From Flectonema sp. DT1601 (taxonomy: Eukaryota > Euglenozoa > Diplonemea > Diplonemida > Diplonemidae), in contig OZ025797.1 in assembly GCA_964019425.1 (NCBI GenBank), forward strand, positions 62,001 through 126,000: a stretch of 64,000 nucleotides of DNA, written 5' to 3'. The position numbers and the translations under genes are program-made. This document shows, one piece after another, positions 1-11,404 of the stretch (its first letter is position 1; every line of letters starts with the position of its first letter). The notes beneath the pieces were generated by a model. That model was not told where the DNA came from and did not search any database. It saw only the letters and a list, made by a program, of their open reading frames with translations.

Positions 1-1304
1 AAATCGTCTATGACTTTTCGAGAGGCAGCGTGTACCTGTTTTCAAAAGATATTAAATCACAGCTGTTAGACTCTAATCGTGTAACCCTCCCAACTTGATA
101 GGTTTGCAACACTTATACAGAAGTGTCTGCTACTAACATATATTAGAAAAAAAGAATTTCACACCTGAGAATTTTCTACCAGCTCTGCTTCCATGTTTTC
201 ACGCGAGACAGCTGCTTCGGTCAGTTCAGCATTTAAGGTGTCTACCTGAACTTCTAATTCCTTCACACGGAATTGCAACTCGGAGTCACCGTACTGCGCT
301 GATAATAATGCAGCATTGAGTTTTTCTTCAGTAGATGAATGTTCATTTTTGAGTTGTTGGAATTTTATCTGCCACGTTTCCTGCGCCTGCAGCGCAGCAG
401 AACGATCCGCATCTAGTGCTGCTAACTTCACGAAATGAATTTCGTCATTCTGCTTCAGCTGTTCTGTTTCTATTTGAGAATTCTTCAACTCAATGCGGAG
501 TTCCTGAAGTTCAGCATTTAGCTGAGCTGCTTTTTCTTCTGCGAGTGCTTTGCCAGACAGCAAATCTCTGAGAACCGCTTCAGCCTTCTTTGTGATAGAC
601 TCTCCTTCTTGTAGAGTAAATAACGGACCTAAAAGAGATCGAAGGCACTGTTCAAGAGTTTGAATCTCTCTGTAGAATGCAGCGAGTTTGGCGTGAGCAT
701 CCGTGTTTGCAGAATCAGCATTTGCCAGTTGCTGACGAAGCTGTGCGGCTTCTTCTACACAGCCGTTAGCGGCGTGTTCCTCCCTCAGGTATCCCAAGTC
801 TCGACCTAGTTCTGCCGTCTTTGAATCAGATGCGCGTTGTAGTTCCCTCGCTCTGTCTAAAGAAGCTTTCAATTCCATCACTTCAGCAATAGCTTCGTCA
901 TAGGCTAGTTGTAAGTTCATAATCTTACCCTGAGACATTATCTCATCACCAGCTCTCTTTTGAAGGGCATTTCTCTCACCGATGACTTCATGAAGTTCTC
1001 GCTGCAGATCAGCGACATTTGCTGACAAACCTCTTTCAGGATCAGGTGTTGGATTTGCTCCACTTCTCGGTGTGTTAACGAGACCTTCCGGAGTCTGACT
1101 AACCGCGTTCAGATGGAGGAGTTTGGCTCGAGAATTTTGTGGTGGATTCGTAACGGGTGGTCCAGGTGGAACTGCGACCCCCTCACGTGACATCCAGAGT
1201 CTCCACACCTCATGACTGTGAGGGAGAAATGGATTCGGTGCGTAGCCCTCAACAGGGTTACTGGGAGGTGACGGCTGCGGTTTCGCAACTGCCCGAGAGA
1301 GCAT
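1..1304 (-). CDS. coiled-coil protein, 3' end beyond the window
   Basis: This is a long coiled-coil protein of unknown role. After a Pro-rich N-terminus of about 90 residues, the rest is Glu/Leu/Gln/Ala-rich heptad-like sequence typical of structural or cytoskeletal proteins. The exon from 1304 to 165 would read into a stop at 159. However, GTGTGA directly follows a CAG at 165, and an AACAG acceptor ends at 36. Joining them keeps the frame (ENSQ then VHAASRKVIDD), so I infer an intron at 36-164 and continuation past base 1. Upstream of the Met at 1304, a TTTTTATCAG acceptor lies 10 nt away. An open block near 1582-1640, ending in a GTAAGA donor, could be a 5' exon in the same phase. No family was recognised. 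Confidence 0.75.
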
Positions 1305-1894
1305 TTGATGCTGCTGATAAAAAGAATTAAATTAACAAAACACATCAACATGAGAACACCCTCCTGTCTACCCTCTCAATTCATATTTGAAACTATATTA
1401 AGAACAGGAATAATAAGAAAAGTATTATCGCTTAAACACATACTCAAGTGCAGCAAAATGCGTTGAGAGAGATTGGGGAAGGTAGTCAGTTCAGCAGGCT
1501 CACAATATCTTACGGAGATTAAGAATACCCTTAGCAAATGAGAATATCCTTGATTCCTCCCTAATATAAGCCAAGTCTTACCCTGGAACTATCGATTGAG
1601 TGAGGTATTAAATTTCGACCTCGGGAACAACGGGAGAGGAGATAAAAGGATTTTCTATTCTTTTTTTTTTCTTTTTTTTATTTATTACTCATTTTTTTTT
1701 TATTTTTTTTTTTTTTTTTAAATTTAAGATACGCTACTCCCAGAAAACTTTTTTTTTTTTTTCTTTAAATGGGGGAATTGGTTCTATCTGTAAATATTAC
1801 CAAAGAGTAAACCACTCTATAACAGAGCATCAAAGTGATCGATAGGGTACTACTCTAAAAATCCCACAATCAGCAAATTACAATTAAATCACAC
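1305..1894. other. intergenic, T-rich
   Basis: No complete gene is visible. The stretch holds several T runs (about 1660-1765) and one exon-like block near 1582-1640 on the minus strand that ends at a GTAAGA donor. That block may be a 5' exon of the coiled-coil gene to its left. Confidence 0.5.
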
Positions 1895-1938
1895 CAGCAA
1901 AGAATTGTCTCATTGTGACCTTTAATGTTTCGTGACAA

Positions 1939-1973
<35 letters not shown>

Positions 1974-2330
1974 GCTAAACCCAAGAAGGACAAGGGGACA
2001 TAGAGGATGGGAGGGAAGGGTTAAGTTAGCATGACGCAATGAATCACAATGAAGGATACATTCAATATTATTATTACTTCTTTTATACATTCCGCGAAGA
2101 AAACACATTCAGGCAATTTTTTTTGCTTTTCTTAATCAACCACTTTCTATGAGAAAACTAATATTTTTTTTTTTTTTTTTAATTATTAATCAACTACAGC
2201 TGTCAGAGCAACAAAAGAAGATTTTAAAAAACGGTACTCGTGCAAAAGAAAAACCTGTTTGCCGCTACGAATAATATAAAATGAGATGAGCGTACTAATA
2301 AGTTCTTATTTTTTTTTCTTTAAATTTTTT
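1895..2330. repeat. diverged downstream flank of the membrane-protein array
   Basis: This stretch aligns with the spacer found between array units, for example 9950-10235. It shares the imperfect TCATTGTGAC...GTGACAAC hairpin, GCTAAACYCAAGAAGGACAAG, and the final stretch before the last exon. It carries more substitutions and longer T runs than the spacers between units. I read it as the outer, older 3' flank of array unit 1. Confidence 0.7.
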
Positions 2331-3441
2331 TTAATAGCAGTTAATGTAGTCGAAGGGCTGCAGTGAAAAAGAATAAAATTCTTTTTTTTTTTTTTTTTTT
2401 AATGAGTATTTTGAGAGAATACAAAATAATAAATAAATAAATAAGGGAAACAAGAGCAGCTTGCAACATTGCAAACCAACAGGGAATAAAATATTGTCTT
2501 GATGAACAAAAAGAGAAAAAGGGATTTGAGTAATGTTCGAATAAAAAATGAGAAATAGATCCGCTCTATCTAGTGCAGTTAAGCAACCACTTGTTGAACT
2601 CCTTGATGGTACTTCAGTCTGTGAACTTATCAAATAATCTTTCATTCCAAGTTTGATACATTCTTCATATTCTTCTTGACAGTAGTGGCGAGCAAGAAAC
2701 TCAAACACTTCGTACGAGGAGTTCTTCAAGTGTGGGGGGATTCTATTTCCATAATAATCATCAAACAAAACAAAAACTTGAAAGGGAAAAGGGAATGAGG
2801 GAAATTCGTTTTTGTTGTTTTCATTTTCTCATTTTACCGGATGACGATTAGAGGTTTTGTTTACCGTTCGAAGGGACACCATATCCATCATTTACCATAG
2901 GTTGGTACTGCTGTGGTTGTTGCTGAACGATAGTAGTTGTATTGGAACTTCTCCTGCACATGCAAACAATGCAGACAACGATTAAGATACAGCACACGAT
3001 ACCTCCAACGATTAGTGCAATAAGAATTCCAACAGCGAGTGATGCAACATCTTCGGCTGTGATACCGTCGTATACGTACTTACCATTGTTTAGAGTAACC
3101 TTGCAAGTGCCACTTCCGTCGACAAGAGCAACAGTGACAGTTCTGAGAGCTGAGCTATTTGGAAGTTTTTCCTTCTTTTTGTACGAAACTACTTTTCCAG
3201 CAGATAGATTACTAATAGTGCTAGTCTTCGCAGACCATGGGTAAACAACAACAAGAGTTGCACCTGAGCATGAGCTCACTGATTTAAGACTAAAGTCGAA
3301 AGATATCAAATCATCACCACCAAAAGTAGACAGGAGATAAGTACTTTTAAATGCACTTCCACCTAACTTCGTAGTCGTCGGGTAAATAGTTCTGCTACTT
3401 GCCGATAAAATAGTTGCAGCAATGAGAAGAACAGCTGACAT
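2331..3441 (-). CDS. array unit 1: small type I membrane protein, three exons
   Basis: Exon 1 (3441-2865) encodes a signal peptide (MSAVLLIAATILSASS), an ectodomain of about 115 residues with two Cys, one transmembrane helix (SLAVGILIALIVGGIVCCIL and following) ending in Cys/Arg, and a Gln/Pro tail. The unspliced reading stops at 2848. I infer instead a GTAAAC donor at 2864 and a polypyrimidine-TTTCAAG acceptor at 2777, an 88-nt intron. It splices in phase to exon 2 (2776-2613; FDDYYGNRIPPHLKNSSYEV, then acidic helical sequence) and on to exon 3 (2357-2331; PFDYINCY). This gives about 255 residues. Support: all four units share the GTAAA site, and their sequences diverge directly after it. 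The exon 2 to 3 donor (GTACCA) is less certain. A surface role is inference; no family was recognised. Confidence 0.75.
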
Positions 3442-3511
3442 TTTCTTGTGTGTTACGAATTGATTTCAAACTGTTTTCGTGAAAAGGGGGAATTACTTGG
3501 ACCTTAATAAC

Positions 3512-3585
3512 CTAAGAAACAGAATACATTCCGAGCCTTGCCCAGTACGGGTCAGGTGTGTCTACAAGCCAATCATTAGCAGTGT
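3512..3585 (-). other. conserved 5' block of the array units with a short open exon-like stretch
   Basis: A block just upstream of each unit's start codon is virtually identical in all four units (also 6478-6551, 9775-9848, 11478-11551). On the minus strand it starts after TTCTTACAG and stays open for about 24 codons (TANDWLVDTPDPYW then ARLGMYSVS) before a TAG. It may be a 5' UTR exon of the membrane-protein gene or the last exon of a co-duplicated gene fragment. The copies are too similar to test for coding. Confidence 0.4.
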
Positions 3586-3981
3586 CTGTAAGAATGAGAA
3601 ATTATTTTGATTCGCACTTTTTTCCCCCTTTTTTTGTACATAATAGTCAACAAACATGAATTAAAAAAATAATAGTTAGAATATGAGATAATTGTCACAT
3701 TGTGACCTATGAGTTAATGTTTTGTGACAACTTTCTTTTTACAATTTATGCTAAACTCAAGAAGGACAAGAAAACATAAGGACGGGAGGAAAGGTCAATC
3801 AAGTATTTATTTTATTACATTTTTACAAAACAACTACAGATGTCAGAGCTAAGAAGAAGTTTCCTAGTCAAAACCATTTTTACTGTTTGTGTTTATTAAC
3901 AAAACATATTTGACGCTACGAATAATATAAAATGAGATGAGCGTACTAATAAGTTTTTATTATGTTTTCTTTAAATTATTT

Positions 3982-6407
3982 TTAATAGCAGTTAATGTAG
4001 TCGAAGGGCTGCAGTGAAAAAGAATAAAATTCTCTTTTTTTTTTTCAATGAGTCTTCATTATGAGAGAATACAAAATAATTGATACTGTAATTATAAATA
4101 TCACGGTGTATAAAAAATTTGGAGTATAACAACTTTGGATATAAAAAAGATGGTGGATTCTCGAAAAAAAAACTTGGTGGATTTTTATAAAAAAGTATGA
4201 AAGTACACATTTTGACTGTAAAATGGTAGTTTTTGAATATGAAATCTTTCACACTATTTTTTGAAAAAACGGGATCCTTTTGAACCCCTGAGGACGTCTG
4301 ATAAGCATACTTCAACACGACCCCTGATAAGCATACTCCAACACGGACCATAAGAAGAGATCAACAGTGCAGGCAGGGCAATGAAGCTCTTTGTTGAGGA
4401 ACACAAGAGGAAGACGAAGGGAGAACCACTAGAAGGGCAGGTGAAATCTGGGAGACCAACCATCTTAACCACTGATGAGGAAGCGGGTGCTCGATTTAAT
4501 TGAGAATATCCGTGCCTATGGTGGCTGTGTGTTTGCTTCTCTTCTCTGGTTTTAAGCACAGGTGATACGCCGGAACGCGTGGATTCTGGTTCCCTACAAG
4601 CAACATGGGCCTACAAGTCCCTGGAACGGAAGGGTTGGATACCGTCTTGGAACCACTGCGAAAGTAGCGCCTGAAGTAGAACTCCTATCAGCTCGGTCAA
4701 GGTTTCTGGAGCAATAGTCCCATACTTTATTAAAAAACGCTCCAATCGGATCACCCTGGCCTCGCAGTATATGACCAGTTTAGGGGGCAGATAACTGAGG
4801 AAGTCCTTCGTCGATTTGAAGAAGCCAATATCACGGTTATACTGGTGCAAGGCGGATGGACTTCTCATCTCCGGCCGCTGGATCTAACTGTCATGGCCAA
4901 CTTCAAAGAAGAATCAAGCTTTCTTTGGAGAGTGGCTGACAGAGCAGATGCGCAAGCGGGAGGAAAAGTTGAAAAAAATCAAAAAAAAAAAAGCAAAAAG
5001 CTGAAGAAACTCTAAAGCGCGCTGCGAAAGGGAAGGGTCCAAAAGGAGCTCCTGAATCCGAACCCATGTCAAAATGGATGAAGGAGCTCACAAAAACGAA
5101 GAACATTCGAGGGCCGCAAATTGGGTGGATAGTGACAGCCCTTGATAGCATTACGAAAAATACTATCATGGTTGTAAAAGCAGGTATTGTCAATCCTGCA
5201 AATCCACCCGAGCTCCTGAAGTCCGTAGTTGTGAACATGAGTTCATCATTCAAAAAAAAGGTCAAAAAAAAAATTTTTTTTTCTGGAATCCGAATTTTGC
5301 TAAGTGTTTTCTGTGAATGATTGTACTAAAAAAACTTTGGATATAATAAAGATGGTGGATTTGGCCATTTTTTGGAGATTCGGAGACTTTTTATACACCA
5401 TGATATATATAATTACGGTAAATAAGGGAAACAAGGCGGCTTGCAACATTGCAAACCAACAGGGAATAAAATATTGTCTTGATGAACAAAAAGAGAAAAA
5501 GGGATTTGAGTAATGTTCGAATAAAATGAGAAATAGATCCGCTCTATCTAGTGCAGTTAAGCAATTACTTGTTGAACTCCCTGATGGTACTTCAGTCTGT
5601 GAACTTATCAACTAATCTTTCATTCCAAGTTTGATACATTCTTCATATTCTTCTTGACAGTAGTGGCGAGCAAGAAACTCAAACACTTCGTACGTTCTTC
5701 AAGTGTGGGGGGATTCTATTTCCATAATAATCATCAAACAAAACAAAAACTTGAAAGGGAAACAGGAAAGAGGGAAATTCGTTTTTGTTGTTTTCATTTT
5801 CTCAGCTAATTAACGATCAGAAGTTTACTTTACCGTTTGAAGGGACACCATATCCATCATTTACCATAGGTTGGTACTGTGGTTGCTGCTGAACGACTGT
5901 AGTTGTATTGGAACTTCTCCTGCACATGCAAACAATGCAGACAACGATTAAGATACAGCACACGATACCTCCAACGATTAGTGCAATAAGAATTCCAACA
6001 GCGAGTGATGCAACATCTTCGGCTGTGACACCGTCGTATACGTACTTACCATTGTTTAGAGTAACCTTGCAAGTGCCACTTCCGTCGACAAGAGCAACAG
6101 TGACAGTTCTGAGAGCTGAGCTATTTGGAAGTTTTTCCTTCTTTTTGTACGAAACTACTTTTCCAGCAGATAGATTACTAATAGTGCTAGTCTTCGCAGA
6201 CCATGGGTAAATAACAGTAAGAGTTGCACCTGAGCATGAGCTCACTGATTTTAGACTAAAGTCGAAAGATATCAAATCATCACCACCAAAAGTAGACAGG
6301 AGATAAGTACTTTTAAATGCACTTCCACCTAACTTCGTAGTCGTCGGGTAAATAGTTCTGCTACTTGCCGATAAAATAGTTGCAGCAATGAGAAGAACAG
6401 CTGACAT
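3982..6407 (-). CDS. array unit 2: type I membrane protein with damaged tail exon
   Basis: Exon 1 (6407-5834) is nearly identical to unit 1 over signal peptide, ectodomain and membrane helix. The shared GTAAAG donor follows. Exon 2 (5749-5591) is 159 nt instead of the 164 nt in the other units, because AGGAG is missing in the middle. It also has TAG where the others have TAT after KD. The cytoplasmic tail is therefore shifted and shortened in this copy, although the ectodomain and membrane parts stay intact. Exon 3 would be 4008-3982, on the far side of the pogo-like element that occupies intron 2. The copy may still make a truncated surface protein, or may be on its way to a pseudogene. Confidence 0.65.
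4088..5418 (+). mobile_element. pogo/Tc1-mariner-like DNA transposon, decayed, copy A
   Basis: Terminal inverted repeats of about 33 bp match between 4088-4120 and 5387-5418; both outer ends read YGTAATTATAWATATCA. The plus strand keeps recognisable transposase pieces: an HTH-like stretch (SGRPTILTTDEEA, then LDLIENIRAYGG in another frame) and a DDE-type segment (VILVQGGWTSHLRPLDLTVM, ANFK). The PLDxxVxxxFK pattern is typical of pogo/jerky transposases. A final helical part follows (near 5066-5240). The frame changes several times, so it is inactive. It sits in intron 2 of array unit 2, within a TAAATAAATAA stretch that is empty in unit 1. It lacks about 326 bp present in copy B. Confidence 0.8.
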
Positions 6408-6946
6408 TTTCTTGTGTGTTACGAATTGATTTCAAACTGTTTTCGTGAAAAGGGGGAATTACTTGGACCTTAATAACCTAAGAAACAGAATACATTCCGA
6501 GCCTTGCCCAGTACGGGTCAGGTGTGTCTACAAGCCAATCATTAGCAGTGTCTGTAAGAATGAGAAATTATTTTGATTCGCACTTTTTCCCCCTTTTTTT
6601 GTACATAATAGTCAACAAACATGAATTAAAAAAATAATAGTTAGAATATGAGATAATTGTCACATTGTGACCTATGAGTTAATGTGTTGTGACAGCTTTC
6701 TTTTTACAATTTATGCTAAACTCAAGAAGGACAAGAAAACATAAGGACGGGAGGAAAGGTCAATCAAGTATTTATTTTATTACATTTTTACAAAACAACT
6801 ACAGATGTCAGAGCTAAGAAGAAGTTTCCTAGTCAAAACCATTTTTACTGTTTGTGTTTATTAACAAAACATATTTGACGCTACGAATAATATAAAATGA
6901 GATGAGCGTACTAATAAGTTTTTATTATTTTTTCTTTAAATTATTT

Positions 6947-9704
6947 TTAATAGCAGTTAATGTAGTCGAAGGGCTGCAGTGAAAAAGAATAAAATTCTCT
7001 TTTTTTTTTTCAATGAGTCTTCATTATGAGAGAATACAAAATAATTAATACTGTAATTATAAATATCACGGTGTATAAAAAATTTGGAGTATAACAACTT
7101 TGGATATAAAAAAGATGGTGGATTCTCGAAAAAAAAACTTGGTGGATTTTTATAAAAAAGTATGAAAGTACACATTTTGACTGTAAAATGGTAGTTTTTG
7201 AATATGAAATCTTTCACACTATTTTTTGAAAAAACGGGATCCTTTTGAACCCCTGAGGACGTCTGATAAGCATACTTCAACACGACCCCTGATAAGCATA
7301 CTTCAACACGGACCATAAGAAGAGATCAACAGTGCAGGCAGGGCAATGAAGCTCTTTGTTGAGGAACACAAGAGGAAGACGAAGGGAGAACCACTAGAAG
7401 GGCAGGTGAAATCTGGGAGACCAACCATCTTAACCACTGATGAGGAAGCGGGTGCTCGATTTAATTGAGAATATCCGTGCCTATGGTGGCTGTGTGTTTG
7501 CTTCTCTTCTCTGGTTTTAAGCACAGGTGATATGCCGGAACGCGTGGATTCCGGTTCCCTACAAGCAACATGGGCCTACAAGTCCCTGGAACGGAAGGGT
7601 TGGATACCGTCTTGGAACCACTGCGAAAGTAGCGCCTGAAGTAGAACTCCTATCAGCTCGGTCAAGGTTTCTGGAGCAATAGTCCCATACTTTATTAAAA
7701 AACGCTCCAATCGGATCACCCTGGCCTCGCAGTATATGACCAGTTTAGGGGGCAGATAACTGAGGAAGTCCTTCGTCGATTTGAAGAAGCCAATATCACG
7801 GTTATACTGGTGCAAGGCGGATGGACTTCTCATCTCCGGCCGCTGGATCTAACTGTCATGGCCAACTTCAAAGAAGAATCAAGCTTTCTTTGGAGAGTGG
7901 CTGACAGAGCAGATGCGCAAGCGGGAGGAAAAGTTGAAAAAAATCAAAAAAAAAAAAGCAAAAAGCTGAAGAAACTCTAAAGCGCGCTGCGAAAGGGAAG
8001 GGTCCAAAAGGAGCTCCTGAATCCGAACCCATGTCAAAATGGATGAAGGAGCTCACAAAAACGAAGAACATTCGAGGGCCGCAAATTGGGTGGATAGTGA
8101 CAGCCCTTGATAGCATTACGAAAAATACTATCATGGTTGTAAAAGCAGGTATTGTCAATCCTGCAAATCCACCCGAGCTCCTGAAGTCCGTAGTTGTGAA
8201 CATGAGTTCATGTTTCTTAATACCGCACCTCAAACCTCGGTGGGGTCACACTGGCTACTGGCTATTACAACTATTGGAGAAGGGAACTCCTTAGTTGTAG
8301 TTGGCCTCGTCTAGACTGCATCACCAGCACTACTCCTTGCTGCTTTTAGGAATTTTGACATCATTCATTAAGACTGGTGTGCAACCAGCTACCAACAACG
8401 TTATTTGTGGATATGTTGTCCTGATATGTATCTGGAAGCAGCTTCAACATTCAAGACATCGTTATCCATCCCCCACCAGGTGGTACACAAGACCAGCCTG
8501 AGAACTTTAACCAGTTCAAAAATTTAGTATCAGAAAGTCAAAAAAAAAAGGTCAAAAAAAAAAATTTTTTTTTCTGGAATCCGAATTTTGCTAAGTGTTT
8601 TCTGTGAATGATTGTACTAAAAAAACTTTGGATATAATAAAGATGGTGGATTTGGCCATTTTTTGGAGATTCGGAGACTTTTTATACACCATGATATATA
8701 TAATTACGGTAAATAAGGGAAACAAGAGCAGCTTGCAACATTGCAAACCAACAGGGAATAAAATATTGTCTTGATGAACAAAAAGAGAAAAAAGGATTTG
8801 AGTAATGTTCGAATAAAATGAGAAATAGATCCGCTCTATCTAGTGCACTTAAGCAATCACTTGTCGAACTCCCTGATGGTACTTCAGTCTGTGAACTTAT
8901 CAAATAATCTTTCATTCCAAGTTTGATACATTCTTCATATTCTTCTTGACAGTAGTGGCGAGCAAGAAACTCAAACACTTCGTACGAGGAGTTCTTCAAG
9001 TGTGGGGGGATTCTATTTCCATAATAATCATCAAACAAAACAAAAACTTGAAAGGGAAAAGGGAAAGAGGGAAATTCGTTTTTGTTGTTTTCATTTTCTC
9101 AGCTAATTAACGATCAGATGTTTACTTTACCGTTTGAAGGGACACGATATCCATCATTTACCATAGGTTGGTACTGTGGTTGTTGCTGAACGACTGTAGT
9201 TGTATTGGAACCTCTCCTGCACATGCAAACAATGCAGACAACGATTAAGATACAGCACACGATACCTCCAACGATTAGTGCAATAAGAATTCCAACAGCG
9301 AGTGATGCAACATCTTCGGCTGTGATACCGTCGTATACGTACTTACCATTGTTTAGAGTAATCTTGCAAGTGCCACTTCCGTCGACAAGAGCAACAGTGA
9401 CAGTTCTGAGAGCTGAGCTATTTGGAAGTTTTTCCTTCTTTTTGTACGAAACTACTTTTCCAGCAGATAGATTACTAATAGTGCTAGTCTTCCCAGACCA
9501 TGGGTAAATAACAGTAAGAGTTGCACCTGAGCATGAGCTCACTGATTTAAGACTAAAGTCGAAAGATATCAAATCATCACCACCAAAAGTAGACAGGAGA
9601 TAAGTACTTTTAAATGCACTTCCACCTAACTTCGTAGTCGTCGGGTAAATAGTTCTGCTACTTGCCGATAAAATAGTTGCAGCAATGAGAAGAACAGCTG
9701 ACAT
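6947..9704 (-). CDS. array unit 3: type I membrane protein, three exons
   Basis: Exon 1 (9704-9131) encodes signal peptide, two-Cys ectodomain, transmembrane helix and Gln/Pro tail, differing from unit 2 at only a few residues (for example Gly for Ala in PWSGKT, Ile for Val after the second Cys). It ends at the shared G|GTAAA donor. Exon 2 (9046-8883) is the full 164 nt and stays open as FDDYYGNRIPPHLKNSSYEV and onward to SSQTE. Exon 3 (6973-6947) encodes PFDYINCY and a stop. Intron 2 is long because it contains transposon copy B. Predicted length is about 255 residues. Only splicing in of exons 2 and 3 gives the same C-terminus as units 1 and 4. Confidence 0.75.
7053..8709 (+). mobile_element. 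pogo/Tc1-mariner-like DNA transposon, decayed, copy B
   Basis: It is nearly identical to copy A, with the same terminal repeats (7053-7085 and about 8676-8709), the same HTH and DDE remnants, and the same frame disruptions. It also carries about 326 bp missing from copy A (about 8210-8540). It occupies the equivalent site in intron 2 of array unit 3, with identical flanks. Shared insertion site and shared damage show that it was copied as part of a unit duplication, not by a second transposition. Confidence 0.8.
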
Positions 9705-9952
9705 TTTCTTGTGTGTTACGAATTGATTTCAAACTGTTTTCGTGAAAAGGGGGAATTACTTGGACCTTAATAACCTAAGAAACAGAATACATTCCGAGCC
9801 TTGCCCAGTACGGGTCAGGTGTGTCTACAAGCCAATCATTAGCAGTGTCTGTAAGAATGAGAAATTATTTTGATTCGCACTTTTTTCCCCCTTTTTTTGT
9901 ACATAATAGTCAACAAACATGAATTAAAAAAATAATAGTTAGTTAGAGATAA

Positions 9953-9991
9953 TTGTCACATTGTGACCTATGAGTTAATGTTTTGTGACAA
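9953..9991. other. hairpin in the array spacer
   Basis: TTGTCACA (9953-9960) pairs with TGTGACAA (9984-9991), with a nested GTCACATTGTGAC palindrome. The stem is kept in each spacer, and in altered form near 1895-1940. It lies about 250 bp downstream of exon 3 of unit 4, so it could be a 3'-end or processing signal. That role is inference. Confidence 0.4.
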
Positions 9992-10238
9992 CTCTCTTTT
10001 TACAATTTATGCTAAACTCAAGAAGGACAAGAAAACATAAGGACGGGAGGAAAGGTCAATCAAGTATTTATTTTATTACATTTTTACAAAACAACTACAG
10101 ATGTCAGAGCTAAGAAGGTTTTTAGTCAAAACCAGTTTTACTGTTTGTGTTTATTAACAAAACATATTTGACGCTACGAATAATATGAGATTCATGAGCG
10201 TACTAATAAGTTTTTATTATTTTTTCTTTAAATTATTT

Positions 10239-11404
10239 TTAATAGCAGTTAATGTAGTCGAAGGGCTGCAGTGAAAAAGAATAAAATTCTCTTTTTTTTT
10301 TTTTTGCATTTAACAAATACTGTAAGTACGAAAAATCTCACAAGAATTCGACTGGTCAATTGCCAATGAGTCTTCATTACGAGAAAACACAAGAAAATAA
10401 ATAAAAAAGGGAAACAAGAGCAGCTTGCTACACTTGCAACCAACAGGGAATAAAATATTGTCTTGATGAACAAAAAGAGAAAAAGGGATTTGAGTAATGT
10501 TCGAATAAAAAATGAGAAATAGATCCGCTCTATCTAGTGCACTTAAGCAATCACTTGTCGAACTCCCTGATGGTACTTCAGTCTGTGAACTTATCAAATA
10601 ATCTTTCATTCCAAGTTTGATACATTCTTCATATTCTTCTTGACAGTAGTGGCGAGCAAGAAACTCAAACACTTCGTACGAGGAGTTCTTCAAGTGTGGG
10701 GGGATTCTATTTCCATAATAATCATCAAACAAAATAAAAACTTGAAAGGGAAACGGGAAAGAGGGAAATTCGTTTTTGTTGTTCTGATTTTCTCAGTTTA
10801 ATAACGATCAGAGATGTGTTTTACCGTTCGGAGGGACACCATATCCATCATTTACCATAGGTTGGTACTGCTGTGGTTGCTGCTGAACGATAGTAGTTGT
10901 ATTGGAACTTCTCCTGCACATGCAAACAATGCAGACAACGATTAAGATACAGCACACGATACCTCCAACGATTAGTGCAATAAGAATTCCAACAGCGAGT
11001 GATGCAACATCTTCGGCTGTGATACCGTCGTATACTAACTTACCATTGTTTAGAGTAATCTTGCAATCGATACTTGTGCTATAAAGACCAACAGTGACAG
11101 TCTTCAAAGCTGAGCTATTTGGAAGTTTTTCCTTCTTTTTGTACGAAACTACTTTTCCAGCAGATAGATTATTAATAGTGTTAGTCTTCCCAGACCATGG
11201 GTAAACAACAACAAGATATGCACCTGAGCATGAGCTTACTGATTTAAGACTAAAGTCGAAAGATATCAAATCATCACCACCAAAAGTAGACAGGACATAA
11301 GAACTGTCAACAGTACCTCCAGCACTTAACGTCGTAGCCGTCGGGTAAATAGTTCTGCTACTTGCCGATAAAATAGTTGCAGCAATGAGAAGAACAGCTG
11401 ACAT
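10239..11404 (-). CDS. array unit 4: divergent ectodomain member of the membrane-protein family
   Basis: Exon 1 runs 11404-10825, exon 2 10740-10577 and exon 3 10265-10239, with the same predicted splice sites as units 1 and 3. The signal peptide, membrane helix and cytoplasmic tail are almost unchanged. The ectodomain differs in two patches: residues about 22-33 (TATTLSAGGTVDSSYV replaces TTTKLGGSAFKSTYL) and the segment around the second Cys (GLYSTSIDCKI replaces ALVDGSGTCKV). The two Cys are kept, which suggests a disulfide-bonded fold with variable loops. Intron 2 lacks the transposon. This unit is first in transcription order and the most diverged; upstream of 11570 the sequence becomes unique. 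Confidence 0.75.

Noticed and set aside
3992-4559. Minus-strand ORFs across the pogo-like element
   Set aside because: They are antisense to transposase remnants on the plus strand and recur only because the element is duplicated.
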